A DNA stretch of 50,754 nucleotides, from positions 1-50,754 of the forward strand of contig SHWZ01000013.1 of the NCBI GenBank assembly GCA_009693575.1, in the 5' to 3' direction. A program made the translations under genes and the position numbers. This document shows, in pieces, positions 1-6,865 of the stretch. The stretch's first letter is position 1. Every line of letters begins with the position of its first letter. This DNA is from Flavobacteriaceae bacterium (lineage in GTDB: Bacteria; Bacteroidota; Bacteroidia; UKL13-3). A model generated the notes under the pieces. It was not told the origin of the DNA. It ran no database searches and was given only the letters and a program-made list of their open reading frames with translations.

Positions 1-123
1 CTCTACTTCATCAGCATCAACACCAAGTTCGGCTGCTTTTTTAAGTATAACATTTCTTTCTTTTTCAGTTACTTGACCATTAGCTAAAGCGAGATCAATT
101 AGTTTTTCAATTTCTGGGTGCAT
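1..123 (-). CDS. Partial TerB-like-domain protein (N-terminus only)
   Basis: Only the first 41 codons lie in the window; the gene continues past the left edge. The translation begins MHPEIEKLIDLALANGQVTE and is clearly homologous to the start of the neighbouring 341-aa protein, at both the protein and DNA level. This short acidic helical segment resembles the TerB-like domain that Bacteroidota fuse to zinc ribbons and other modules; no specific function follows from it. The start is fixed by the paralogue. It lies 30 nt downstream of the neighbour's stop on the same strand, so the two are probably co-transcribed. Composition is AT-rich compared with the housekeeping genes further right. Confidence 0.75.
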   Translation of the reverse strand, partial: MHPEIEKLIDLALANGQVTEKERNVILKKAAELGVDADEVE

Positions 124-153
124 GTTATTTTGTTTATTATTTTTTTGTCAATT

Positions 154-1179
154 TTATTTACAACTCTTTACCCAAAAAATTATACCAATAATTACTAAAC
201 TCACAGTAACAAATATAATAATATCATTCTGTCTTTTTGCACCTTTCATCTTACCTTCAAATGAAGCTAATTGATCTAACAAAAGAGTTTCGTTAGCATA
301 TAGTATTCTAGTTTTTTTTATTATTTCCATTGCCTTGATGTTCCATGCTAAACTCTCTTTTTCTAAAGTGCCTAAAATTGTTTTGGTTGAACCATTTGCA
401 ACACTTACAGATAATAAGTTAATGATTTCGCCTTTTGAAGATGGAATTGGGTAGTTTCTTATTAAATTAACAATCTTATTTTCAAAATATTCTCCATCTA
501 TTTCTCCTTTAACTCCTTTTGTAGATTGTAAATTATTTTTTTCGTCTTTTATTTCTTGTATTGCTTTTAGCAGTTCATTTACATTAGCGTTATTTGTTAT
601 AGTGCTTGAATCAACAGAATATCTCCATTTGATTTCTTCTACTCGTTGATTAATCTTTGCTAATTCATCTGATTCAATATTTATATTTTTTGTTGTTTTT
701 ATCAAAGATAAAGTTTCTGATAATTTTGCAATCCATACTTGCCTTAAAGAAGCTTCTAAACCGTCATCTTCAATCTTACCAATTGAGAAAGTAAAAAATT
801 CAACAAAGGATTCTTTATTTATTGGTATTTTATATTTACTAATTATATCTCTTTCAGAATTTGGATTTAATGCAATTTTATCAATTAAATTTTTTAAGGC
901 ATCAAATCTTATCTCATAACCACATTGTTCACAGCTATTTACAAATGCATCAACATTTGCACCACAAGAAGGGCAAGCCTTAATCACACCAGCCTTTTCC
1001 TTTGTTGGTTTAATTGTAGGTTGATTCAATTGGTGAAGCCGACCATCCAATACCATTTCAACTTCATCTTTATCTTCGCCTAATGCCTCAGCTTTACGAA
1101 GAAGAATTGCTCTTTCTTTTTCGGTTATTTGACCATCAGCTAAAGCGAGGTCAATTAGTTTTTCAACTTCTGGGTGCAT
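154..1179 (-). CDS. TerB-like / zinc-ribbon protein with C-terminal membrane anchor
   Basis: This 341-aa protein has three visible parts. Residues 1-50 are a TerB-like helical domain. Residues about 69-90 form a zinc ribbon with two CxxC pairs (CPSCG and CEQCG). A long, largely helical middle leads to one hydrophobic helix at the extreme C-terminus followed by the polar tail KSCK. That topology suggests a tail-anchored protein with its bulk in the cytoplasm. I do not recognise a specific function; such proteins often sit in accessory or stress-related loci. The N-terminus is duplicated in the partial gene immediately downstream. A good promoter (TTG, 20 nt, TATATTTG) lies about 70 nt upstream. 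Confidence 0.8.
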   Translation of the reverse strand: MHPEVEKLIDLALADGQITEKERAILLRKAEALGEDKDEVEMVLDGRLHQLNQPTIKPTKEKAGVIKACPSCGANVDAFVNSCEQCGYEIRFDALKNLIDKIALNPNSERDIISKYKIPINKESFVEFFTFSIGKIEDDGLEASLRQVWIAKLSETLSLIKTTKNINIESDELAKINQRVEEIKWRYSVDSSTITNNANVNELLKAIQEIKDEKNNLQSTKGVKGEIDGEYFENKIVNLIRNYPIPSSKGEIINLLSVSVANGSTKTILGTLEKESLAWNIKAMEIIKKTRILYANETLLLDQLASFEGKMKGAKRQNDIIIFVTVSLVIIGIIFWVKSCK

Positions 1180-1248
1180 GTTATTTCTTTTGAATATTCT
1201 TAATTGTTTCTTTGTAAGTTTCGTATTTTAATCTATTCTTCATTTTTA

Positions 1249-1279
1249 CAAATATAGTTTTTTATAAGGTTGCGTACAA
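1249..1279 (-). promoter_or_regulatory. Promoter of the TerB/zinc-ribbon gene
   Basis: On the minus strand a -33 TTG (1279-1277) is followed after exactly 20 nt by the -7 box TATATTTG (1256-1249). This matches the Bacteroidota primary sigma consensus TTG/TAnnTTTG. The predicted leader is about 60 nt. The -33 lies inside an imperfect inverted repeat (AAGGTTG-CGTA-CAACTT, 1266-1282), which could be an operator. Confidence 0.65.
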
Positions 1280-1287
1280 CTTACTTA

Positions 1288-1354
1288 TAGGGGAAGTTTT
1301 TAATCCCAAAACTTCCTCCTATTTGTTTGCTAGGCAAAAATAGGGGAAAGTTTT
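1288..1354. repeat. Three-segment alternative stem-loop region
   Basis: Segment A (TAGGGGAAGTTTT, 1288-1300) and segment C (GCAAAAATAGGGGAAAGTTTT read in two parts, 1334-1354) are near-direct repeats. Both are complementary to the segment B between them (1308-1330). A:B gives a perfect 9-bp core (GGAAGTTTT/AAAACTTCC). B:C gives a longer imperfect stem. The two pairings exclude each other. The region lies directly behind the stop codon of the recombinase remnant, so it may be that gene's old terminator or an element end. Confidence 0.55.
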
Positions 1355-1363
1355 GTTAGTATT

Positions 1364-1563
1364 TTAGTTTCCTATTATTTTTATGTCGAGCTTATCAAGA
1401 GGGCTTATTATTTTGTCGAGAGACTTCTGGCTCACGTGGGTGTAAATCTCTGTGGTCTTGCTGATTATGTGCCCAAGCAGTTCTTGTATGAACCGAAGGT
1501 CGGTGCCAGCTTCAAGCAGGTGAGTGGCAAGCTGTGCCTAAGCATGTGAAGGTTTCGGTCACT
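1364..1563 (-). pseudogene. Tyrosine recombinase/integrase C-terminal remnant, frameshifted
   Basis: On the minus strand one frame reads [11 protein letters not shown] and the next, after loss of a single T at about 1529, reads [20 protein letters not shown] followed by a segment containing TTEIYTHVS, ending at a TAA at 1364-1366. Together these match the C-terminal catalytic part of phage-type/XerCD-like tyrosine recombinases: the HxxR box (HMLR), the LGH histidine and the nucleophile tyrosine in YTHV. The N-terminal domain and about two thirds of a normal protein are missing, so this is a dead fragment of a mobile element. Family identity is firm; the upstream boundary is uncertain because several frames are broken there. 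Confidence 0.8.
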
Positions 1564-1676
1564 GGTTGGCGTCCTCGCCAACCAGCAGCAGCACGGAACG
1601 AAAAAACTCGGTTATTATTTTGTTCATTTTATCTTTTGTTTTAACAAGGCGAAAGTAAGGAGAAAACAATTATTTA

Positions 1677-1784
1677 GGGCTTGGCCGCGTGAGGGATGGA
1701 AGCGGCATCCTCGTCCCGATAGCTATCGGGACGAGATACAGCGTAGAGCCCGACCCTGTGGGATTTTTTCACAGGGGCACGCCC
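1677..1784. repeat. Structured multi-hairpin element next to integrase remnant
   Basis: About 108 bp pack several stems in series. Closing pairs are GCGTG (1687-1691) with CACGC (1778-1782). Inside them are GGATG/CATCC (1694-1698/1706-1710), a perfect 24-bp palindrome (1711-1734, TCGTCCCGATAG and its complement), and CCCTGTG/CACAGGG (1754-1760/1770-1776) around a T-rich loop. GGGCTT (1677-1682) can also pair with GAGCCC (1746-1751), counting G:U pairs. The element is GC-rich within AT-rich flanks. I recall similar GGGATGGAAGCGGCATCC-type dispersed elements in Bacteroidota genomes, but I could not check this. No ORF covers it. Confidence 0.6.
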
Positions 1785-1874
1785 AAACTAATTGTACATA
1801 CCTCCCAATGCTACCAAGGGTTAAATACTCTTTAAAAAAAATGCAACCGTAATTTGCAGGGCTTTTGAGCATTT

Positions 1875-4340
1875 ATGAGAAAAATATTTTGGTTCGTTTT
1901 ACTGGTTTCCAATGCTGCCCTTGCCCAACGGAACATGGGTTTTGCAGGCAAGTTGAGCGGAACGGTTCGTGACAATTTTACAAAAAAACCTGTAGCCTAC
2001 GCAGCCCTATTCCTTAGCCACCTCCGAGATTCGAACCAGAACGGTGGTGCCTTGGCCGACACAGCAGGCAATTTCCTTTTTGAAAACCTAAGCCCCGGCA
2101 GGTATTTGTTGAAAGTATCATTCATTGGCTACAAAAATTTTGTTTCAGATACCATTTCCATCAACCAACGGACTCCCGAGAAATCGTTGCCCAGCATAGT
2201 GCTTGAGCCATTAGACCGCAGCCTGAACGGAGTGGAAATAACCGGACAAAAAGACCAGTTTGTGCTGGGGGTTGACCGCAAGATATTCAACGTGGACAAG
2301 AACCTGATGGCAGCTGGCGGCTCGGTGATGGATGTGCTAAAACAGGTGCCCACTTTGCAAGTGGACATTGACGGAAAAATCAGTTTGAGAGGTAGCGAGA
2401 ATGTGATTATTTTTATCAACGGAAAACCATCAGGAATTAATGCTAGCAACCGCGAAACGATATTGGCACAGATACCTGCTGCGAACATTGAACGAATAGA
2501 ACTCATCACTAACCCATCGGCCAAATATGATGCAGAAGGGATGAGTGGCATAATCAACATAGTAACCAAAAAAGCGGAGGGGAAAGAGAAGAACGGCAGT
2601 GTGACAGCTTCGGCAGGAACCGGAAAAAAATATACGTTGAGCGGTGTGTGGAACTACCGCAGCCCCAAGTTCAGCACCACCCACAATCTTGGTTACCGCC
2701 TCAATACGCATTGGATGGGTGGCTACAGCCTGCGTGATGATATGTATCAACAGACATTGCGGGGGGCCTTGAACACATATACCAGCGGCTACAATCAGGG
2801 CAATAGCCTGAATGCTAGCGGCAGCATTGATTGGGTGCTAAAACGTGACCGCACACTTGGGGTAACGTATTTGGTAGGAGGAAATAGGGGTAATAATCCC
2901 GAAAAAAACAGGTATAATTTCTACGATAGCATGCGGATAAAAAACCGCATGTACGACCGCAGCACAGCACAGGCCAAAGCAGGGCTGAACACAGACCTAG
3001 GCATCAACTACCAAAAGAATTGGAAGCCCCAAAAAGCTGACCTAAACTTATCGGGCAGCTATTCGTATAATGGCAATGGCAATGTGAGCAATTTTACGCA
3101 AACTGAGCTTGGGCTTGACAGCGTATCAAGCCTTGCTTGGGACCCGGTGCTGGAGGCCAACAACAGTGCAAGCAAAGTGCATGTAGCAGTAGCCCAAGCC
3201 GACTACAGCAAGCAATATAAAAAGAACAATCTAAAATTGGAGGCAGGCTTCAAATCAACCTACCGAAATTTTGACAGTAAACTGGCAGCCGATTCATTTA
3301 ACCATGCCATGAATACAACTGTAAAAAACAATGGCATCAGCAACCATTTCACTTATCAAGACAATGTGAATGCAGTGTATATTTCTATGCAAGGCATCTG
3401 GCGAAAGTGGGGCTGGCAAGCGGGAGTAAGAGCCGAAGATACACGCCTGAAAATATACCAGGAAGTGGGCGACAGTACAAGTAAGAACAACTATGTCAAT
3501 CCGTTTCCAACGTTGCATTTGACACGAAAAACAACCAAAGCTGGAGAGTTTCAATACAGCCTAAGCCGCCGCATCAATCGCCCCGACAGCCGCAGCCTGA
3601 ACCCCTTTGCCGAATATAGCGACCCGAAGAATCTACGTAAAGGCAACCCCTATCTAAAGCCCGAACTTATATGGTCGACCGAACTAAGCTGGCAGTTGCA
3701 AAAGAAGAAATACACGCTCACCACCTCTATTTATTTCAGACAAATAAACCAAACAATCCAACGTTACCTCAGTTTGGATAGCAATGGTGTTTCGATGGTG
3801 GACATGCGTAATCTGGATTACGGGCAAAACATGGGTTTGGAATTGAATGGCCGTTACTCGCCTTTCAAATGGTGGAATCTGAATGGAAACATCAACTTAT
3901 TCCAGAGCAAATTATTTGGAACCACACAAGAGGGAGAATTAAACGCCGTGAACAAAAGCTACAATGCCCGACTGCAAAGCAACATGAAGTTTGGAAAATG
4001 GGGCGAATTGCAACTGAGCGGAAACTACATCGGCCCCAACGTATTACTACAAGGCATGATGGGCAGCATGTATAGTACTGATGCCGCTTATCGCTACGAT
4101 TTCAAGAAAGGAAAAGGCACAATTACGCTCAACGTTTCTGACTTGTTCGATACCCGAAGGATGTTGTTTGAAACCCGAGGGATTAACTTTGTGCGGGATG
4201 TGTATCGCAAGCGGGAAAGCCGTATTGCTATCCTCACTTTTGTATATCGCTTTGGCCGCAATGTTGCAAAGCCCGATACCGAACAAAAACGCCGCCGCTC
4301 GGACGAAAACCAAGGTGGCGGAATGGATATGGGGATGTGA
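1875..4340 (+). CDS. TonB-dependent receptor / outer membrane beta-barrel family protein
   Basis: This 821-aa outer-membrane protein has a signal peptide (cut near ALAQ, residues 15-18). A carboxypeptidase-regulatory-like beta-sandwich follows at about residues 27-110 (GKLSGTVRDNFTKKPVAYAA). Then comes a TonB plug domain around 120-235 (VMDVLKQVPTLQVD, LRGSENVIIFINGKPSG, ITNPSAKYDAEGMSGIINIV) and a long beta-barrel of the OMP_b-brl_3 type. It would import a ligand using TonB energy, but no substrate can be inferred. No susC/susD-like partner lies nearby. The C-terminus carries an unusual polar tail rich in Arg, Gly and Met (GGGMDMGM) after the predicted last strand. The gene stands alone and converges on ftsH at a symmetrical terminator. 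Length is normal for the family. Confidence 0.9.
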   Translation: MRKIFWFVLLVSNAALAQRNMGFAGKLSGTVRDNFTKKPVAYAALFLSHLRDSNQNGGALADTAGNFLFENLSPGRYLLKVSFIGYKNFVSDTISINQRTPEKSLPSIVLEPLDRSLNGVEITGQKDQFVLGVDRKIFNVDKNLMAAGGSVMDVLKQVPTLQVDIDGKISLRGSENVIIFINGKPSGINASNRETILAQIPAANIERIELITNPSAKYDAEGMSGIINIVTKKAEGKEKNGSVTASAGTGKKYTLSGVWNYRSPKFSTTHNLGYRLNTHWMGGYSLRDDMYQQTLRGALNTYTSGYNQGNSLNASGSIDWVLKRDRTLGVTYLVGGNRGNNPEKNRYNFYDSMRIKNRMYDRSTAQAKAGLNTDLGINYQKNWKPQKADLNLSGSYSYNGNGNVSNFTQTELGLDSVSSLAWDPVLEANNSASKVHVAVAQADYSKQYKKNNLKLEAGFKSTYRNFDSKLAADSFNHAMNTTVKNNGISNHFTYQDNVNAVYISMQGIWRKWGWQAGVRAEDTRLKIYQEVGDSTSKNNYVNPFPTLHLTRKTTKAGEFQYSLSRRINRPDSRSLNPFAEYSDPKNLRKGNPYLKPELIWSTELSWQLQKKKYTLTTSIYFRQINQTIQRYLSLDSNGVSMVDMRNLDYGQNMGLELNGRYSPFKWWNLNGNINLFQSKLFGTTQEGELNAVNKSYNARLQSNMKFGKWGELQLSGNYIGPNVLLQGMMGSMYSTDAAYRYDFKKGKGTITLNVSDLFDTRRMLFETRGINFVRDVYRKRESRIAILTFVYRFGRNVAKPDTEQKRRRSDENQGGGMDMGM

Positions 4341-4355
4341 GCAATGATAACCTAA

Positions 4356-4390
4356 AAAGAAAGGCCAGCAGTAATTGCTGGCCTTTCTTT
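4356..4390. terminator. Bidirectional terminator between TonB receptor and ftsH
   Basis: A perfect 15-bp stem, AAAGAAAGGCCAGCA with TGCTGGCCTTTCTTT, encloses the loop GTAAT. A-tract and T-tract flanks make it usable from both strands, as expected between convergent genes. Confidence 0.9.
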
Positions 4391-4402
4391 TGGGGATGAA
4401 TT

Positions 4403-6508
4403 TTAAGCTACTGGTGGCACTTCGGGTGTAGCCGCCTCCGTCAACTCCGTCTTGGGCTCTTGCGGTTCTATGCTGGTATCCATATATTCTTCGTAGGTGG
4501 TTTTGTGGGTGAAAGGGCGTTTGCCAAGTATCAGTTCCAAGTCGTATTGGAAAATGACTTCCCGTTTCAGCAGTTCGCCGGCAAGCTTATCAAGCAGTTC
4601 ACGTTTTTCCAGAAGCATTTCCTTGGTTTTGGCGTAAGCCTCACGAATCATTTTTCGCACTTCTTCATCTATTATCTCTGCGGTCTTTTCACTATAAGGT
4701 TTGATCATGGCATACTCCTGCTGTGGGTCGTGGAAATTGACCTGCCCGACGCGTTCGTTCATGCCGTACATCGTAATCATTGCGTAGCAGGTTTTGGTCA
4801 CACGTTCAAGGTCGTTGCTGGCTCCTGTGCTTATTCGGCCAAACACTATTTCCTCGGCAGCCCTGCCTCCAAGAGTCATGCACATGGTGTCGGTCAGTTG
4901 CTCTACGGTATACAAAAATTGCTCTTTTGGCAGATACTGAGCATAGCCCAAAGCGGCAACACCACGTGGCACAATGCTCACCTTCACTAAAGGATCCACA
5001 TGCTCCAAGAACCAACCCAAAACAGCATGACCACTTTCATGAAAAGCTACAATCTTCTTCTCTTCTGGTGATATGATTTTATTTTTCTTTTCCAAACCGC
5101 CAATCACACGATCAATAGCATCCTGGAAGTCTTTCATGTCCACCGCTTCCTTGTTATTTCTGGCAGCTATCAGTGCGGCTTCGTTGCACACGTTCATGAT
5201 ATCTGCTCCTGCAAAACCGGGGGTCTGAGCTGAAAGTTTCTTGGGGTCAACTTCTTCAGCAAGTTTCAAAGGTTTCAAATGCACCCTAAAAATATGCTCC
5301 CTTCCATTCAGATCAGGGGCATCAATTGAAATCTGCCTATCGAAACGACCCGGACGCATTAAGGCTGAGTCCAAAATGTCGGGGCGGTTGGTGGCTGCTA
5401 AAATGATAACGCCGCTATCCGTACCAAAACCGTCCATCTCTGTCAGCAATTGGTTCAAGGTGTTTTCGCGTTCATCGTTTCCACCTTGCATTGCGTTGCG
5501 TCCACGTGCACGGCCAATGGCGTCTATCTCATCTATAAAAATTATACAAGGGGCTTTCTCCTTTGCCTGACGGAACAAATCCCTGACACGGCTGGCACCT
5601 ACACCTACAAACATTTCCACAAAATCAGAGCCTGAGAGTGAGAAGAAAGGGACATTGGCTTCCCCTGCCACAGCTTTTGCCAACAAGGTTTTGCCCGTTC
5701 CAGGAGGACCAATTAGTAATGCTCCTTTCGGAATTTTGCCACCCAGTTTGGTATATTTTTCAGGAGTCTTCAAAAAGTCAACAATCTCCATCACCTCCAC
5801 CTTGGCTTCTTCCAATCCAGCTACATCAGCAAAGGTGATATTTACTTTAGTATCCTTGTCAAATAACTGAGCCTTCGACCTGCCAATATTGAACAACTGC
5901 GAACCGCCACCACCCATCCCGCCGCCCATTCTTCGGAAAAGCACCGCCCATAGGCCAGCTATAAGCAGCACCCAGAGCAAAATACTTAAGATGTTTCCAG
6001 TATAATCTTGACGCGAAACATATTTGAGTGGAATCTCTTCGTCCTTGGTATAATTGTTTTCCTTGTAAGCCTCGTCCAGCTTACGGGCCAGCTCATCCAC
6101 ACTACCAATGTCGTAGTAGTAGTGAGGCCCATCTTTGTTTATCACATTGTTGCTTTTGTCTCTGATGGCAGAATAACGCTGCTCTTGAAGTTTCTCCTTT
6201 TTTAACGTGATTTCAATCCGTTGCTTGTTTATCACTTCTATCTTCTCGATATCGTGATTGCCAATCATGTCCTTCCTTACCGCTGACCAAGGGGTCTCTA
6301 CGGGTTCTGGTTTTGGGAAAAACTGAATGGCTATAAATGCAATGATGATAAGAGCGTAGAACCAGTAAAAATTTACCTGTGGGAAACCCGGTTTCTTAGG
6401 CTTCCGGTTTTCAAACGGATTGTTCGATTGTTGTTGCTGCTTGTTTGGCCCCATGTTGGGCTCTGTTTCCTGCAGGTTTGGTGAAGGGATTTGGGGTTCT
6501 TCGGCCAT
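4403..6508 (-). CDS. ftsH: ATP-dependent zinc metalloprotease FtsH
   Basis: FtsH is a membrane-anchored hexameric AAA+ protease that degrades unassembled or damaged membrane proteins and some cytosolic regulators. This 701-aa copy shows a Gln/Asn/Pro-rich cytoplasmic N-tail, a first membrane helix at about 48-64, a periplasmic loop, and a second membrane helix at about 172-190. The AAA domain has Walker A GPPGTGKT (267-274) and Walker B IFIDEID (323-329). The second region of homology is followed by the zinc site HESGH (490-494). The Gly-rich linker after the second helix and the Pro/Glu-rich C-tail are normal for Bacteroidota. All key residues are present. The gene ends at the shared terminator; I did not find a clear -7 box immediately upstream. 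Confidence 0.98.
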   Translation of the reverse strand: MAEEPQIPSPNLQETEPNMGPNKQQQQSNNPFENRKPKKPGFPQVNFYWFYALIIIAFIAIQFFPKPEPVETPWSAVRKDMIGNHDIEKIEVINKQRIEITLKKEKLQEQRYSAIRDKSNNVINKDGPHYYYDIGSVDELARKLDEAYKENNYTKDEEIPLKYVSRQDYTGNILSILLWVLLIAGLWAVLFRRMGGGMGGGGSQLFNIGRSKAQLFDKDTKVNITFADVAGLEEAKVEVMEIVDFLKTPEKYTKLGGKIPKGALLIGPPGTGKTLLAKAVAGEANVPFFSLSGSDFVEMFVGVGASRVRDLFRQAKEKAPCIIFIDEIDAIGRARGRNAMQGGNDERENTLNQLLTEMDGFGTDSGVIILAATNRPDILDSALMRPGRFDRQISIDAPDLNGREHIFRVHLKPLKLAEEVDPKKLSAQTPGFAGADIMNVCNEAALIAARNNKEAVDMKDFQDAIDRVIGGLEKKNKIISPEEKKIVAFHESGHAVLGWFLEHVDPLVKVSIVPRGVAALGYAQYLPKEQFLYTVEQLTDTMCMTLGGRAAEEIVFGRISTGASNDLERVTKTCYAMITMYGMNERVGQVNFHDPQQEYAMIKPYSEKTAEIIDEEVRKMIREAYAKTKEMLLEKRELLDKLAGELLKREVIFQYDLELILGKRPFTHKTTYEEYMDTSIEPQEPKTELTEAATPEVPPVA

Positions 6509-6658
6509 TATGGGTACTGTAAAAATAATTTAATGTAAGAGGTCAATATCAATGCCCTTGGGAAGAAAAACATCGAATACTGCCAAATGTTCTGCTAAAA
6601 ATACCCTAGCTGCAAAAGTGGCACGAAGGTATTGGGTAATTGGGTATTGAATAAAATG

Positions 6659-6691
6659 AAAAAAGGCCAGACATTTAGTCTGGCCTTTTTT
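6659..6691. terminator. Terminator downstream of the tRNA gene
   Basis: A perfect 14-bp stem (AAAAAAGGCCAGAC with GTCTGGCCTTTTTT) encloses loop ATTTA. It ends minus-strand transcription from the tRNA about 20 nt downstream of its 3' end and is symmetrical enough to work in both directions. Confidence 0.88.
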
Positions 6692-6711
6692 ATGTGTACT
6701 TCGGTATGAAG

Positions 6712-6785
6712 TGGGCCCACCTGGGCTCGAACCAGGGACCCGCAGATTATGAGTCTGCTGCTCTAACCAACTGAGCTATAGGCCC
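6712..6785 (-). tRNA. tRNA with anticodon CAT (Met elongator or Ile2)
   Basis: The minus strand folds as a complete 74-nt cloverleaf. The acceptor is GGGCCTA with TGGGCCC plus discriminator A. The D-arm contains AGCTCAGTTGGTTAGAGC. The anticodon arm is GCAGA-CTCATAA-TCTGC, and the T-arm is CCTGG-TTCGAGC-CCAGG. The anticodon CAT is at 6751-6749. CCA is not encoded. It lacks initiator features such as an unpaired first acceptor position, so it is either elongator Met or the lysidine-modified Ile2 species; sequence alone does not settle which. TilS, the enzyme that would modify Ile2, is encoded at the right edge of this window. Confidence 0.95.
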
Positions 6786-6803
6786 TGCTTTTGCAAGCGG
6801 GTG

Positions 6804-6811
6804 CAAAAGTA
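6804..6811 (-). promoter_or_regulatory. -7 box of the tRNA promoter
   Basis: TACTTTTG on the minus strand matches TAnnTTTG and lies 18 nt before the mature tRNA 5' end. No clear TTG is visible 20 nt further upstream. Confidence 0.5.
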
Positions 6812-6865
6812 ATCACGAAAGCTAAATATGCCTTTTGGAATTTTGAAAAAAATATAAGATATGAA

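Noticed and set aside
1711-1734. 24-bp perfect palindrome considered as a CRISPR repeat or plain rho-independent terminator
   Set aside because: There is no second copy at spacer distance and no T-run follows it. It belongs to the larger structured element.
2129-2750. Minus-strand frames of 106-146 aa opposite the TonB receptor
   Set aside because: They are antisense shadows of a clear coding gene, with no family features and frames dictated by the real gene's codons.
4959-5076. Long plus-strand frames (up to 176 aa) opposite ftsH
   Set aside because: Antisense shadows of a conserved gene; no start context or homology cues.
6530-6660. Open minus-strand frame reading LRATFAARVFLAEHLAVFDV then FLPKGIDIDLLH and a stop, just upstream of ftsH
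   Set aside because: It has some protein character but no credible start codon, runs into the terminator hairpin, and matches no family I recognise. A gene remnant is possible but not supported.
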